Below are positions 52,059-60,914 of a DNA stretch of 64,000 nucleotides, in pieces. Position numbers and translations under genes: made by a program. Numbering within the stretch: the stretch's first letter is position 1; each line of letters starts with the position of its first letter. The notes beneath the pieces were generated by a model that was given only the letters and a program-made list of their open reading frames with translations, ran no database searches and was not told the DNA's origin. Origin of the DNA: DASUGC01 sp035606665 (GTDB taxonomy: Bacteria; Acidobacteriota; Vicinamibacteria; Vicinamibacterales; SCN-69-37); NCBI GenBank assembly GCA_035606665.1, contig DATNEY010000057.1, forward strand, positions 124,001 through 188,000, read 5' to 3'.

Positions 52059-53183
52059 TTAGTCGTTCGGGCCGCCGGGCAGCAGGGCCTCGACCGCTTC
52101 CATCCTCGCGCCCTTTTCGTCGCACACAGCGTAGCGAACGTTCTGTGAGTAGAGCGCCACGCCGGCGTGCTCGCCCTTCTTGTTGAGCACGTAGAAATTG
52201 ACGTTGAAGTTGGGCTCGCCACGCTTGTTCAGCAGGCGCGGCGCAACGGTATTGGCCTTGATGCGGCGGCACGCCTCGAGACCGGCATCCTTCGGTGACT
52301 TGCCCCGGCGCATCTCCTCGACGACCAGGTACGAGCAGAGGCCGAACAGGTTGGCTTCGCCGCGCCCGGTTGAGCCGGCCGCACCCACTTCCCCATCGAC
52401 GTACACGCCTGCTCCGAGAATCGGCGAATCCCCGAGCCGGCCCGGAATCTTCCACGCGAGCCCGCTCGTGGTGGTCGTGCCGCTGATCTCGCCCTTCGCG
52501 TTCACGCCGTTGCAGTTGATGGTGCCGTAGACGTGCTGTTCGTCGACGATGCCTTGTTTCACCATGTCGAGCAGCACGTCACGCTCCGCCGCCGACCGGG
52601 CCGCAGGGTCTTTGATCCAGCGGAGGGGATCCGTCTGCTTCTTCCACTCGAGCCACGCGGCGCGCGATCTGGGCGTGTTGAGGTCCGCGAGAATCTCGAA
52701 GCCGAGATTCCGCGCAAACGTCTGCGCGTCTTTTCCCACCAACAGGTGGTGGTCGGTCCGTTCCATGACGGCCTTCGCCACGAGCGATGGCGTCTTCACA
52801 CCTTCGAGGGCGCCGACTGCCCCGGCGCGCTTCGTGGGACCGTGCATGCACGACGCGTCGAGCTGGACGATCCCGTCGGCGTTCGGCAATCCGCCGTAAC
52901 CGACGCTCGTGTCGTCAGGGTCGAGTTCGACGATGTTGACGCCGGCGATGAGCGCGTCGAGCACATCGCTGCCGGCCATCATCTTCTCGAACGCCGTCTC
53001 GATGCAGGTCTTCGTGCCGCCGTTCCGGAACCGGTGCCCGTTGTTCGACGCGATGACAACGGGCCGGCTGCCGCTCTGTACCCTTATCGCGGGTCCGCTA
53101 GAACCCGCCAGCGGCTGCGCCGCCGCCAGAATCCCCGCGCCTGCTGCTGTGGTCATGAAGTCCCGCCGGTTGATCTTGTCCAT
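52059..53183 (-). CDS. N4-GlcNAc-asparaginase / isoaspartyl-peptidase-type Ntn hydrolase
   Basis: A 374-aa Ntn-hydrolase of the aspartylglucosaminidase/plant-type asparaginase family. It has a twin-arginine signal (INRRDFMTTAAGAG). The self-cleavage site is G220-T221, where T221 in GTINCNGVNAKGEISG would become the N-terminal nucleophile of the beta chain. Downstream GRLGDSPILGAGVYVDGEVGAAGSTGRGE holds the substrate-binding Arg/Asp and GT-G motifs. Likely activity is hydrolysis of GlcNAc-Asn or beta-aspartyl bonds in the periplasm. It is convergent with the kinase gene and divergent from the dehydratase gene. Confidence 0.9.
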   Translation of the reverse strand: MDKINRRDFMTTAAGAGILAAAQPLAGSSGPAIRVQSGSRPVVIASNNGHRFRNGGTKTCIETAFEKMMAGSDVLDALIAGVNIVELDPDDTSVGYGGLPNADGIVQLDASCMHGPTKRAGAVGALEGVKTPSLVAKAVMERTDHHLLVGKDAQTFARNLGFEILADLNTPRSRAAWLEWKKQTDPLRWIKDPAARSAAERDVLLDMVKQGIVDEQHVYGTINCNGVNAKGEISGTTTTSGLAWKIPGRLGDSPILGAGVYVDGEVGAAGSTGRGEANLFGLCSYLVVEEMRRGKSPKDAGLEACRRIKANTVAPRLLNKRGEPNFNVNFYVLNKKGEHAGVALYSQNVRYAVCDEKGARMEAVEALLPGGPND

Positions 53184-53463
53184 GGGAGCGCCCTCGCCGC
53201 GTAAGTCTAGATCGGGGCGCTTCGCTGGATCACAGCTGAATGGCCGGCCCGTGGCTCAACCGAAGGTGGCAGGGTTCCTCGAGGCCTGCGGTTCGTCGAC
53301 GATGCGCTGGACCGGCGCGAATCCGAATCCGAGGCGGCCCGCGGTGCAACACCAAATCGCTGCGGAGGGAGCGAAGCGTGCCAGCGTCGGACGAATCGCA
53401 GGCCATTGTACTGGACGGAACCATGCTGGGCGCGAACTGATCTACGATCTCAAGGTTGCACGC

Positions 53464-54435
53464 ATGACTCGTAACATCAACATCGATACCGTCCGCGCCG
53501 CGGTCCCTCGCATTGCCGGTGTGGCGCGCCGGACGCCCCTCGTCAGGCTCGATCCCGTTTCGAAGGACTCGCCGGAGATCTATTTGAAGCTCGAGATCTT
53601 CCAGCCGATCGCGTCGTTCAAGATTCGCGGCGCGATGAATGCGGTCGCGCGGCTCTCGCCCGCCGAAATGGCGGACGGCGTCTGGACCGTGAGCGCCGGC
53701 AATGCCGCGCAGGGGGTCGCGTTGGCCGCGCGTGAGGCCGGTGCGCGCGCGACCGTGCTCGTCATGGACACCGCGCCGGCCACGAAACTCGCGGCCATCG
53801 AGCGTCTCGGCGCCTCGATCGTGAAGGCGACCTACGACGAGTGCTGGAAGGCCGTGGAGACGCGGACGTCCGATCGCATGCCCGGCCGTCTGGTGCATCC
53901 GTTCGACGACGACGATTTCATCAGCGGGAATGGCACGGCCGCGCTCGAGATGCTCGAAGACTTGCCGGACCTGGATGCGGTGATCGCGCCCATCGGCGGT
54001 GGCGGCCTGTTGTCCGGCCTCGGCGCCGTCCTGTCGGCCCTCCGGCCGGACGCGCGACTGTACGCCGCCGAACCCGAGACAGCTGCGCCGCTCGCGGCAT
54101 CGCTCAAGGCCGGAGCCCCCGTTAGATTCCCGGCGTGGCAGGCGTCGTTCGTGGACGGCGCCGGCGGAAAGTCCGTGCTCCCCTCGATGTGGCCACTGCT
54201 GGAATCGACCGTGAGCGACTCCATCGTCGTCACGTTGAATGAGGCCGCCGCCGCGATGAAGTTCGCCGCGGAACGCGCGCGCGTCATCATCGAGGGCGCC
54301 GCGGCATGTGCGGTCGCCGCCGCGCGTTCCCCGCGCATCAAGGCCGCCGGACATCGAAAGGTGGTCGCCGTGGTTTCGGGGGGCAACATCGACCTCGCCC
54401 GGTTCGCGTCGCTCACGGGTATTTGTGAAGGCTGA
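53464..54435 (+). CDS. PLP-dependent threonine/serine dehydratase
   Basis: A 323-aa fold-type II PLP enzyme. The Schiff-base Lys is K53 in ASFKIRGAMNA, the PLP-phosphate loop is GGGGLLSGLG near 175, and SAGNAAQGVA provides the substrate-binding region. A C-terminal ACT domain is absent, so it is of the catabolic or serine-racemase-like short type. It converts Thr or Ser to the 2-oxoacid and ammonia. The ATG at 53464 fits the family's N-terminus. The ~280-bp divergent spacer upstream (53184-53463) has no convincing gene or clear promoter motif. The glucan phosphorylase starts 3 bp downstream. Confidence 0.9.
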   Translation: MTRNINIDTVRAAVPRIAGVARRTPLVRLDPVSKDSPEIYLKLEIFQPIASFKIRGAMNAVARLSPAEMADGVWTVSAGNAAQGVALAAREAGARATVLVMDTAPATKLAAIERLGASIVKATYDECWKAVETRTSDRMPGRLVHPFDDDDFISGNGTAALEMLEDLPDLDAVIAPIGGGGLLSGLGAVLSALRPDARLYAAEPETAAPLAASLKAGAPVRFPAWQASFVDGAGGKSVLPSMWPLLESTVSDSIVVTLNEAAAAMKFAAERARVIIEGAAACAVAAARSPRIKAAGHRKVVAVVSGGNIDLARFASLTGICEG

Positions 54436-54438
54436 TTC

Positions 54439-56562
54439 ATGAACGAACTTTTGCCGGCGCGCTTGTCCCGGCTGACCGACCTTGCGCACGACCTCTGGTG
54501 GACCTGGAACGAAGGCCGCGACGTGTTCCGGCGCCTCGACTACGCGTTGTGGCGGCAGACCGCGCACAACCCGGTGATGATGCTGACGCGCGTCGCGCCC
54601 GCCGCCCTCGAACGCGCGGCGGCCGACCCGGCGTTCCTGGCCGCCTACGATGCGGCGCTGGCCGCGATGGACGCGAATCGCGCGCCGGGGGCCGCGACGT
54701 GGTGGCAGACCAGGCTCGGGGCGCCGTCACAGCAGGTCATCGCGTACTTCTGCGCGGAGTTCGCACTCCATCAGTCGCTTCCAATTTACGCGGGCGGCCT
54801 CGGCGTCCTCGCGGGCGACCACTGCAAGGAGGCCTGCGACCTCGGCCTGCCGCTCGTGGGCCTGGGCTTCATGTATCCGCAGGGGTACTTCAGGCAGCGC
54901 GTGTCGACCGAAGGCTGGCAGGAAGAGCACTACGAACACATCGACTGGGACGCCGCGCCCATCGAGCGGGCTCAGACGATCGACGGACAGCCGTGCGTCG
55001 TCCTGGTGCCGATCGCGGATCGATCGGTGCTCGTGCAGGTCTGGCTCGTGCGCCTCGGCCGCGTGCGGCTGCTGCTCCTCGATACCGACCTGCCGCAGAA
55101 CGCGCCGTGGGACCGTGAACTGTCCGCGCGCCTCTACGGGGGCGGCCGCGAGACGCGGCTGCAGCAGGAAATCGTCCTCGGCCTCGGGGGCGTCCTCGCG
55201 CTACGCGCGATGGGCTTCACGCCCGCGGTGTGGCACCTCAACGAAGGCCACGCCGCATTTGTCGTCCTTCAGCGCATGCGCGATCTCCTGGCGAACGGCA
55301 AACCCTGGGACGACGCGCTCGCCGATGTCCGGCGTACGACGGTCTTCACGACGCATACGCCGGTGCCGGCGGGGCACGACGCGTTTCCGTTTCACATGGT
55401 CGAACAGCACCTGTCGAGCAGCTGGGGCTCGATGAACGGACACGGCGAAAAATTCCTCGCGCTCGGCACGTACGATTCGGGCCAGGGGCCGCAGTTCAAC
55501 ATGACGGCGCTCGCGATGAGGTCGTCGGGCGCCATCAACGCCGTCAGCCAGCTCCACGGCATCGTCACTCGTGACATGTTCGCGCCGCTCTGGCCGGAGC
55601 TGCCGCTCGAACAGCGGCCCGTGGGCGCCATCACGAACGGCGTGCACGTGCCGACCTGGATGTCGGCCGAGCTCGGAAGCCTCTTCGAACGCCACCTGAG
55701 CCCGGCGTGGCGCGATCAGTATGAGGACGCGGCGCTCTGGGCCCGCATCCTCGAGATTCCGGACGAGGATCTGTGGGCCGCCCGCGGACGTCTGCGCGCC
55801 GCGCTGTTCCAGTTCGTCCGTGAACGCGCGCGGCAGCGATGGACCGCCGACCAGGCCGGCGGCGCACGCGTCGTCGCGTCGGGCGCAATTCTAGACCCGA
55901 CGGCACTCACGATCGGTTTCGCGCGCCGGTTCACCGGCTACAAGCGGCCGGATCTCGTCTTCCGTGACTTCGATCGGCTGGCGCGCATCGTCACCAACAC
56001 AGACCATCCCGTGCAGCTGGTTTTCGCGGGCAAGGCTCATCCCGCCGACGAGGCCGGCAAGCATCACCTCCAGAACATCTTCCGGCGCGCGCTCGATCCC
56101 AGGCTCGCCGGACGCATTGCCTTCGTCGAGGACTACGATCTGCATGTCGCCCACCTGCTGGTGCAGGGTTGCGACGTGTGGCTCAACACGCCGCGGAAGC
56201 CGCTGGAAGCGAGCGGCACGAGCGGAATGAAGGCGTCAATGAACGGTACTCTGCATCTGAGCATCGGCGACGGCTGGTGGGCCGAGGGCTGCACCGGTTC
56301 GAACGGCTGGGTGATCTCCGGCAAGCCGCAGTCGGAGCACACGGACGCGGTAGATGCCGCTGACGCCGAGGCGCTGTACGCGCTGATCGAGAACGACGTG
56401 GCCCCGGCGTTCTACGAGCGCGACGCGCGCGGCATTCCAAAGCGCTGGGTTGCGATGGTGAAGCAGGCGATTCTGACGGTCACGCCACGCTTCTCCAGCC
56501 GCAGGATGATGAAAGAATACGCTGAGGGCGCCTATTTGCCGGCGTTCAGGAAGCGAAGCTGA
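54439..56562 (+). CDS. glgP: Alpha-glucan phosphorylase (GT35)
   Basis: A 707-aa glycogen/alpha-glucan phosphorylase of the shorter bacterial type, which releases glucose 1-phosphate from alpha-1,4-glucans. Features are an N-terminal WWTWNEGRDVFRRLD region, YFCAEFALHQSLPIYAGGLGVLAGDHCKEA, VWHLNEGHAAF, the TTHTPVPAGHD segment and the PLP-binding K598 in EASGTSGMKASMNG. It starts 3 bp after the dehydratase and its stop overlaps the following ATG (TGATG). All catalytic motifs appear intact. Confidence 0.94.
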   Translation: MNELLPARLSRLTDLAHDLWWTWNEGRDVFRRLDYALWRQTAHNPVMMLTRVAPAALERAAADPAFLAAYDAALAAMDANRAPGAATWWQTRLGAPSQQVIAYFCAEFALHQSLPIYAGGLGVLAGDHCKEACDLGLPLVGLGFMYPQGYFRQRVSTEGWQEEHYEHIDWDAAPIERAQTIDGQPCVVLVPIADRSVLVQVWLVRLGRVRLLLLDTDLPQNAPWDRELSARLYGGGRETRLQQEIVLGLGGVLALRAMGFTPAVWHLNEGHAAFVVLQRMRDLLANGKPWDDALADVRRTTVFTTHTPVPAGHDAFPFHMVEQHLSSSWGSMNGHGEKFLALGTYDSGQGPQFNMTALAMRSSGAINAVSQLHGIVTRDMFAPLWPELPLEQRPVGAITNGVHVPTWMSAELGSLFERHLSPAWRDQYEDAALWARILEIPDEDLWAARGRLRAALFQFVRERARQRWTADQAGGARVVASGAILDPTALTIGFARRFTGYKRPDLVFRDFDRLARIVTNTDHPVQLVFAGKAHPADEAGKHHLQNIFRRALDPRLAGRIAFVEDYDLHVAHLLVQGCDVWLNTPRKPLEASGTSGMKASMNGTLHLSIGDGWWAEGCTGSNGWVISGKPQSEHTDAVDAADAEALYALIENDVAPAFYERDARGIPKRWVAMVKQAILTVTPRFSSRRMMKEYAEGAYLPAFRKRS

Positions 56563-57020
56563 TGGCCCGGAAGACGGTCGAAACCACACGGTGCGCGATC
56601 TGCGGCGCCAAGGACGTCACCGAGCCGCGAGGCGACGAGAAATACTGCCGCGCGTGCTGGGACAAGAAGATCGCCGTCGAGGAAATTGTCGCCCGTGAGT
56701 TCACGCTCAAGCGCTACATCCGCGCGCAAAGCGCGGAGAAATATCTCGTCTTCCATTCCACGCAAAAGCGGCCCATCGGCCTCGTCCTTGTCGTCGATGA
56801 CGGATACGACCTCTTTCTGACCGTCATCATCTATCCGACATTCGCGTGGGACGAGCCCGCCTATCACCTCGAAAACGATCCCGAGCACCGGTCGTTCGCC
56901 GAAGTCCTCGTGGATGTCATCGCCGCCGATGTCATCGAGCCGTGGGGCGGCGGCAAGTGGCACCTGGAAGTCTTCCGATCGACCGCTCCCGATCCCGACG
57001 ATTGGAACGGCGAAATCTAA
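56562..57020 (+). CDS. Small zinc-ribbon protein of unknown function
   Basis: A 152-aa protein not assigned to a named family. Its N-terminus has two CxxC pairs (CAIC and CRAC, about 18 residues apart) forming a probable zinc ribbon. A ~100-residue alpha/beta domain follows with YLVFHSTQKRPIGLVLVVDD and a C-terminal EPWGGGKWHLEVF stretch. The start codon overlaps the glgP stop by one base, so it is translationally coupled to glucan phosphorylase; whether it acts with that enzyme is unknown. A 10-bp-period repeat tract begins just after its stop. Confidence 0.82.
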   Translation: MARKTVETTRCAICGAKDVTEPRGDEKYCRACWDKKIAVEEIVAREFTLKRYIRAQSAEKYLVFHSTQKRPIGLVLVVDDGYDLFLTVIIYPTFAWDEPAYHLENDPEHRSFAEVLVDVIAADVIEPWGGGKWHLEVFRSTAPDPDDWNGEI

Positions 57021-57033
57021 TCGTTGGCAATCT

Positions 57034-57064
57034 GATCATTAAGGATCGTTAAGGTCCTGTTAAG
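57034..57064. repeat. Short direct repeats (GATCNTTAAG type)
   Basis: GATCATTAAG, GATCGTTAAG and GTCCTGTTAAG lie in succession between the zinc-ribbon gene and the M24 peptidase gene. Confidence 0.75.
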
Positions 57065-57118
57065 AACCACGGACGCGGCGTCCTCGTCCAACCGGACGGA
57101 CGGCTATACTTCCCGACA

Positions 57119-58321
57119 ATGACGCTCGACCTCGCAAGTATTCAGAAAACCCTTGTCAGTGAAGGACTTGACGGCTGGCTGTGGTACGACTTTCACGGCT
57201 CGAATCCGATTGCAGTGAACCTCGCAGGTCTCGCGGGCCGGCACACCACGCGGCGCTGGTACTACTTCATCCCGTGTAAAGGCACCCCGCGCAAATTGGT
57301 TCACGCCATCGAGCCTTTCATGCTGGACGCCCTTCCCGGCGAGAAGCGGATCTACGCGGGAAGGCTGCAGCTTGAAGAGGGCGTGTCCGACATCCTGAGG
57401 GGGTCACGGACCGTCGCGATGGAGTATTCGGCCGAGTGTGCCATTCCCTACCTCTCGCGTGTGGACGCGGGCACGGTGGACTTCATCCGCCGGCTCGGCA
57501 TGAGCGTCGTGTCATCAGGGGATCTGGTCGGCCGCTTCGAAGCGGCCTGGAATGCCGAGCAAATCGCGACGCACCGAGCCGCGTCCGAGAAGCTGTATCG
57601 AATCAAGGACCGCGCCTTTGACTACGTCGGCGCGAAGCTGACGGGCGGCGACGCCGTGCACGAATTCGAAGTGCAACAGCAGATGGTAGGCTGGTTTAGG
57701 GAGGAAGGCCTGTTCGCCGACGCGCCGCCGATCGTGGCCGCGCAGGAGAACGCCGGCAATCCTCATTACGCGCCGACCCGGGAATCCTCGCGCCCCATCA
57801 GGCCGAACGAGCTGCTGCTGCTCGACCTGTGGGGCAAGCTCGAGCGGCCAGGTTCCGTCTACGCGGACATCACCTGGACGGGTTTCGCCGGCGATCCGCC
57901 GGACGAAATCGCGCGTGCCTTTGCGGCGATCGTGGCCGGCCGCGATGCCGGCATCGCGAAGGTACAGGACGGGATTGCCTCGGGCCAGGCGGTCCGGGGG
58001 TTTGAGGTGGATCGCGTGACGCGCGACGTCATCACCGAGGCCGGGTTCGGGCAGTTCTTCATCCACCGGACCGGCCACAGTCTTGGCGAGGAAGTGCACG
58101 GGAACGGGGTCCACATGGACGACTATGAAACCCACGACGACCGTCGACTCGTCACAGGTACGGGCTTTACCATCGAACCTGGCGTCTATACGCCGGCGTT
58201 CGGAGTCAGAACGGAAGTCAACATGGTGGTCGCCGAGCATTCGGCGGAAGTGACCGGGCCGTGCCAGAAGACGCTGGTGCGGATCGCAACAAGGAATCAG
58301 GCGAATCAGACAGGCTCTTAG
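57119..58321 (+). CDS. M24-family metallopeptidase (Xaa-Pro peptidase-like)
   Basis: A 400-aa pita-bread peptidase. An N-terminal creatinase-like domain (~1-150) precedes the catalytic domain. Metal ligands fit Asp in LLLLDLWGKL, Asp in VYADITWTG, His in FIHRTGHSLGEEVHG, Glu in FTIEPGVYTP and Glu in VRTEVNMVV, a full set of five. It probably removes N-terminal residues preceding proline. The start at 57119 follows a spacer with a short repeat tract. The HtrA gene lies 46 bp downstream. Confidence 0.92.
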   Translation: MTLDLASIQKTLVSEGLDGWLWYDFHGSNPIAVNLAGLAGRHTTRRWYYFIPCKGTPRKLVHAIEPFMLDALPGEKRIYAGRLQLEEGVSDILRGSRTVAMEYSAECAIPYLSRVDAGTVDFIRRLGMSVVSSGDLVGRFEAAWNAEQIATHRAASEKLYRIKDRAFDYVGAKLTGGDAVHEFEVQQQMVGWFREEGLFADAPPIVAAQENAGNPHYAPTRESSRPIRPNELLLLDLWGKLERPGSVYADITWTGFAGDPPDEIARAFAAIVAGRDAGIAKVQDGIASGQAVRGFEVDRVTRDVITEAGFGQFFIHRTGHSLGEEVHGNGVHMDDYETHDDRRLVTGTGFTIEPGVYTPAFGVRTEVNMVVAEHSAEVTGPCQKTLVRIATRNQANQTGS

Positions 58322-58367
58322 GGACAACACGGCATTCATTAATTCTGAAGGAGCAACGGAGCTGGCT

Positions 58368-59900
58368 ATGGCAGGCAAAAAATCAACCATCTTCTATTCA
58401 ATGATGATCGCGCTGTCGTCGCTCGTCGTCGGGATGGTCCTGGCGTCGAGACTCGGACTGGCGCCCATCTCGAGTGCGGGCCCGCTGGACATCCCCAAGA
58501 CGAACAGCGCGCCCCTCAACGGGCCGATCGACGCCGCGACGTTCCGCAACATCGCGCACGAGGCAAGCCCCACGGTCGTAAGCATCAGGACGAAGTCCCA
58601 GCGACAGGCTGGCTCGGGCGGCCTCGAAGAGCTGTTTGGGCTCCAGCCCCGGGTCATGCCGGGGCGACCGGGACGCAGCCAGGGCCAGCAGGCTCCCCAA
58701 CTCGTCATGGGCGCGGGCAGCGGCTTTGTCATCGACAAGGCCGGCTACATCCTGACCAACAACCACGTCATCGAGGGCGCCACCGAAATCGAGGTGTGGC
58801 TGGCCGGCATGGACGATCTCGGCAGAGGCCTGACCGCGAAGATCGTGGGCACGGACATCCTGACGGACAGCGCGCTTCTGCAGTTGACGGAAATGCCTGA
58901 ACAGCCGCTGACGGCTTCGAAGTTCGGCGACTCTTCGCAGATCGCGCCTGGCGACTGGGTGATGGCGATCGGCAACCCATTCACGCTGTCCAACAGCGTG
59001 ACGGTCGGTGTCGTGAGCGCCGTCGGACGCCAGCAGCAGACGGCCATTCCGAACCGCTCGTCTGAAATGATCCAGACCGATGCCGCCATCAACAGGGGCA
59101 ACTCCGGCGGTCCGTTGCTCAACGTCCGCGGCGAAGTCGTCGGCATCAACACGCAGATCGTGAGCGACGGCGGCGGCAATCTCGGCATCGGCTTCGCGAT
59201 GCCGATCAACACGATTCGCAACATCCTGCCGCAACTGATGAAGGGCAAGGTCACGCGCGGCCGCATCGGGGTGTATGTCGACCGCATCCCGATGACCAAG
59301 TCGGACCTGGAGGAATTCGGCCTCGCTGGCCAGACCGGGGCGCTCGTCAAGGAGATTCAGGAGGGCCCCGCGAAGAAGGCCGGCATGCACATCGGCGACG
59401 TCATCCTCGAATTCAATGGCAAACCGGTGAAGAACAGCGACGACTTGGTCTCGATGGTCAGCGCCACCGCTCCTGGCAGCACGGTCCCGGTGAAGGTGAT
59501 GCGCGCCAAGAAGCCGGTGACGCTGAACGTCACGATCGAAGAGCTGAACGTGGACACCGAGCGTGACGACCCACTGGCGCAGGTACCGGCGCCGAAGGTC
59601 GAGGAACCGAAGGACACCGCCTTCGGCATGTCGGTCGAGGCGCTCACGCCGAATCGGGCGCGACGAATGAACCTGCCGAACGGCATGGGCGGCGCGATTG
59701 TCAGCGACGTGGAACCGGCGGGCCCGGCAGCGCGCGCTGGCATCGGGCCGAACGATGTCATCACGGAAGTGAACGGAACGAAGGTCACCTCCGTCGACCA
59801 GGTCACGAAGGCGCTTGAAGCAGTCGGCGATGGTCGGACCGCACGTATCGTGATCTTCCGTGACGGACGCGAGGTACTGGCGCTCGTGCGGAAGCGCTGA
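58368..59900 (+). CDS. degP: HtrA/DegP-family serine protease
   Basis: A 510-aa periplasmic protease/chaperone. It has an N-terminal membrane anchor or signal (8-27), then a trypsin-like domain with catalytic H133 (LTNNHVIEG), D167 (ILTDSALL) and S246 (RGNSGGPLL), then two PDZ domains (about 305-390 and 415-505). Together these recognise and degrade misfolded envelope proteins. AAGGAG lies upstream of the ATG. The gene is followed after 6 bp by a nucleotidyltransferase gene, suggesting co-transcription with envelope-recycling functions. Confidence 0.95.
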   Translation: MAGKKSTIFYSMMIALSSLVVGMVLASRLGLAPISSAGPLDIPKTNSAPLNGPIDAATFRNIAHEASPTVVSIRTKSQRQAGSGGLEELFGLQPRVMPGRPGRSQGQQAPQLVMGAGSGFVIDKAGYILTNNHVIEGATEIEVWLAGMDDLGRGLTAKIVGTDILTDSALLQLTEMPEQPLTASKFGDSSQIAPGDWVMAIGNPFTLSNSVTVGVVSAVGRQQQTAIPNRSSEMIQTDAAINRGNSGGPLLNVRGEVVGINTQIVSDGGGNLGIGFAMPINTIRNILPQLMKGKVTRGRIGVYVDRIPMTKSDLEEFGLAGQTGALVKEIQEGPAKKAGMHIGDVILEFNGKPVKNSDDLVSMVSATAPGSTVPVKVMRAKKPVTLNVTIEELNVDTERDDPLAQVPAPKVEEPKDTAFGMSVEALTPNRARRMNLPNGMGGAIVSDVEPAGPAARAGIGPNDVITEVNGTKVTSVDQVTKALEAVGDGRTARIVIFRDGREVLALVRKR

Positions 59901-59906
59901 CGACGG

Positions 59907-60857
59907 GTGCTGACAGCGCTCGTCCTCACAGCCGGCCTTGGCACCAGGCTCGATCCGCTGACGCGCCTGGTCGCCAAAGCCGCAGTTCCGCTCGCAGGAC
60001 AAACTCTGATTGAACGCTCCCTGATGCGCCTGGCGCATCAGGGAGTCACCGACGCGGTACTCAACCTGCACCACCTCCCTGCCAGCATCACAGGCGTCGT
60101 CGGCGATGGCGCGCGCTTCGGCATGCGCGTCCGCTACTCGTGGGAGTCCCCGATTCTCGGATCGGCCGGTGGACCGCGACGGGCGCTGTCGCTGATCGAC
60201 GCGGATCGTTTTCTCATCGTCAACGGTGACACGCTCTGCGACATCGACCTCGCGGCCATGATTCACGACCACGAGGCGAGCGGCGCCGATGTCACGATGT
60301 CGGTCGTGCCGAACCCGGCCCCCGACCACTACAACGGCATTCGAATCGACGACGACCGGTGGGTGACGTCGTTTGCGCCGCGCGGACAGGCGAACGGCAC
60401 GTGGCACTTCATCGGCGTCCAAGTAGTCGAGGCGCGAGTGTTCGCGGACCTTTCCGATGGGGTGCCTGAGGAGACGGTGTCGGGCATCTACCGCCATCGC
60501 ATCGCCGCCGGCGATGGCAGGATTCGCTGCCATTGCCTCGACCTGCCCTTTGTTGACGTCGGGACGCCCCGCGACTACCTCGACGCCGCCTTGAGCCTCG
60601 CAGGGGCGCAGGGCCTCGGCAACGCGATCGAAGCCGGGGCCGATGTCAGCCCCGCCGCTCGCTTATCGCGATGCGTCGTGTGGAGCGACGCAGCCGTCGG
60701 CGCCCGTGCCATCCTCGACGATTGCGTCGTGGCGGGCGTCCGGATACCTGACGGCTTCCGAACGCACGGCGCCGTGCTCGTTCCTGCCGGCACCGTTCGG
60801 GCAGGCGACAGCGCCCCGGTCGCGCACGGTATCGCGGCATTCCCCCTGAAGCGCTGA
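59907..60857 (+). CDS. murU: Sugar-phosphate nucleotidyltransferase (MurU-like)
   Basis: A 316-aa nucleotidyltransferase with the signature LTAGLGTRLDPLT and KAAVPLAGQTLIER near the N-terminus, a catalytic metal site in IVNGDTLCDID and a C-terminal segment with left-handed-helix-like repeats. Next to it lies an AmgK-like kinase. In Pseudomonas, AmgK phosphorylates MurNAc at C1 and MurU makes UDP-MurNAc, recycling peptidoglycan. The pair suggests the same pathway here, but a GDP-mannose or glucose-1-P enzyme cannot be excluded. The GTG start at 59907 is 6 bp after degP. Confidence 0.82.
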   Translation: MLTALVLTAGLGTRLDPLTRLVAKAAVPLAGQTLIERSLMRLAHQGVTDAVLNLHHLPASITGVVGDGARFGMRVRYSWESPILGSAGGPRRALSLIDADRFLIVNGDTLCDIDLAAMIHDHEASGADVTMSVVPNPAPDHYNGIRIDDDRWVTSFAPRGQANGTWHFIGVQVVEARVFADLSDGVPEETVSGIYRHRIAAGDGRIRCHCLDLPFVDVGTPRDYLDAALSLAGAQGLGNAIEAGADVSPAARLSRCVVWSDAAVGARAILDDCVVAGVRIPDGFRTHGAVLVPAGTVRAGDSAPVAHGIAAFPLKR

Positions 60858-60863
60858 TCGCCC

Positions 60864-60887
60864 GTCAATCGGTCAATCGGTGAATCC
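60864..60887. repeat. Three tandem octamers (GTCAATCG type)
   Basis: GTCAATCG, GTCAATCG and GTGAATCC fill much of the spacer between the nucleotidyltransferase and the kinase genes. Confidence 0.85.
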
Positions 60888-60914
60888 ATCCGTCATTTCG
60901 CTAAACTGTCCCGG

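Noticed and set aside
58398..60533. 711-codon minus-strand frame
   Set aside because: It is antisense to degP and the nucleotidyltransferase gene, both of which have complete catalytic motifs.
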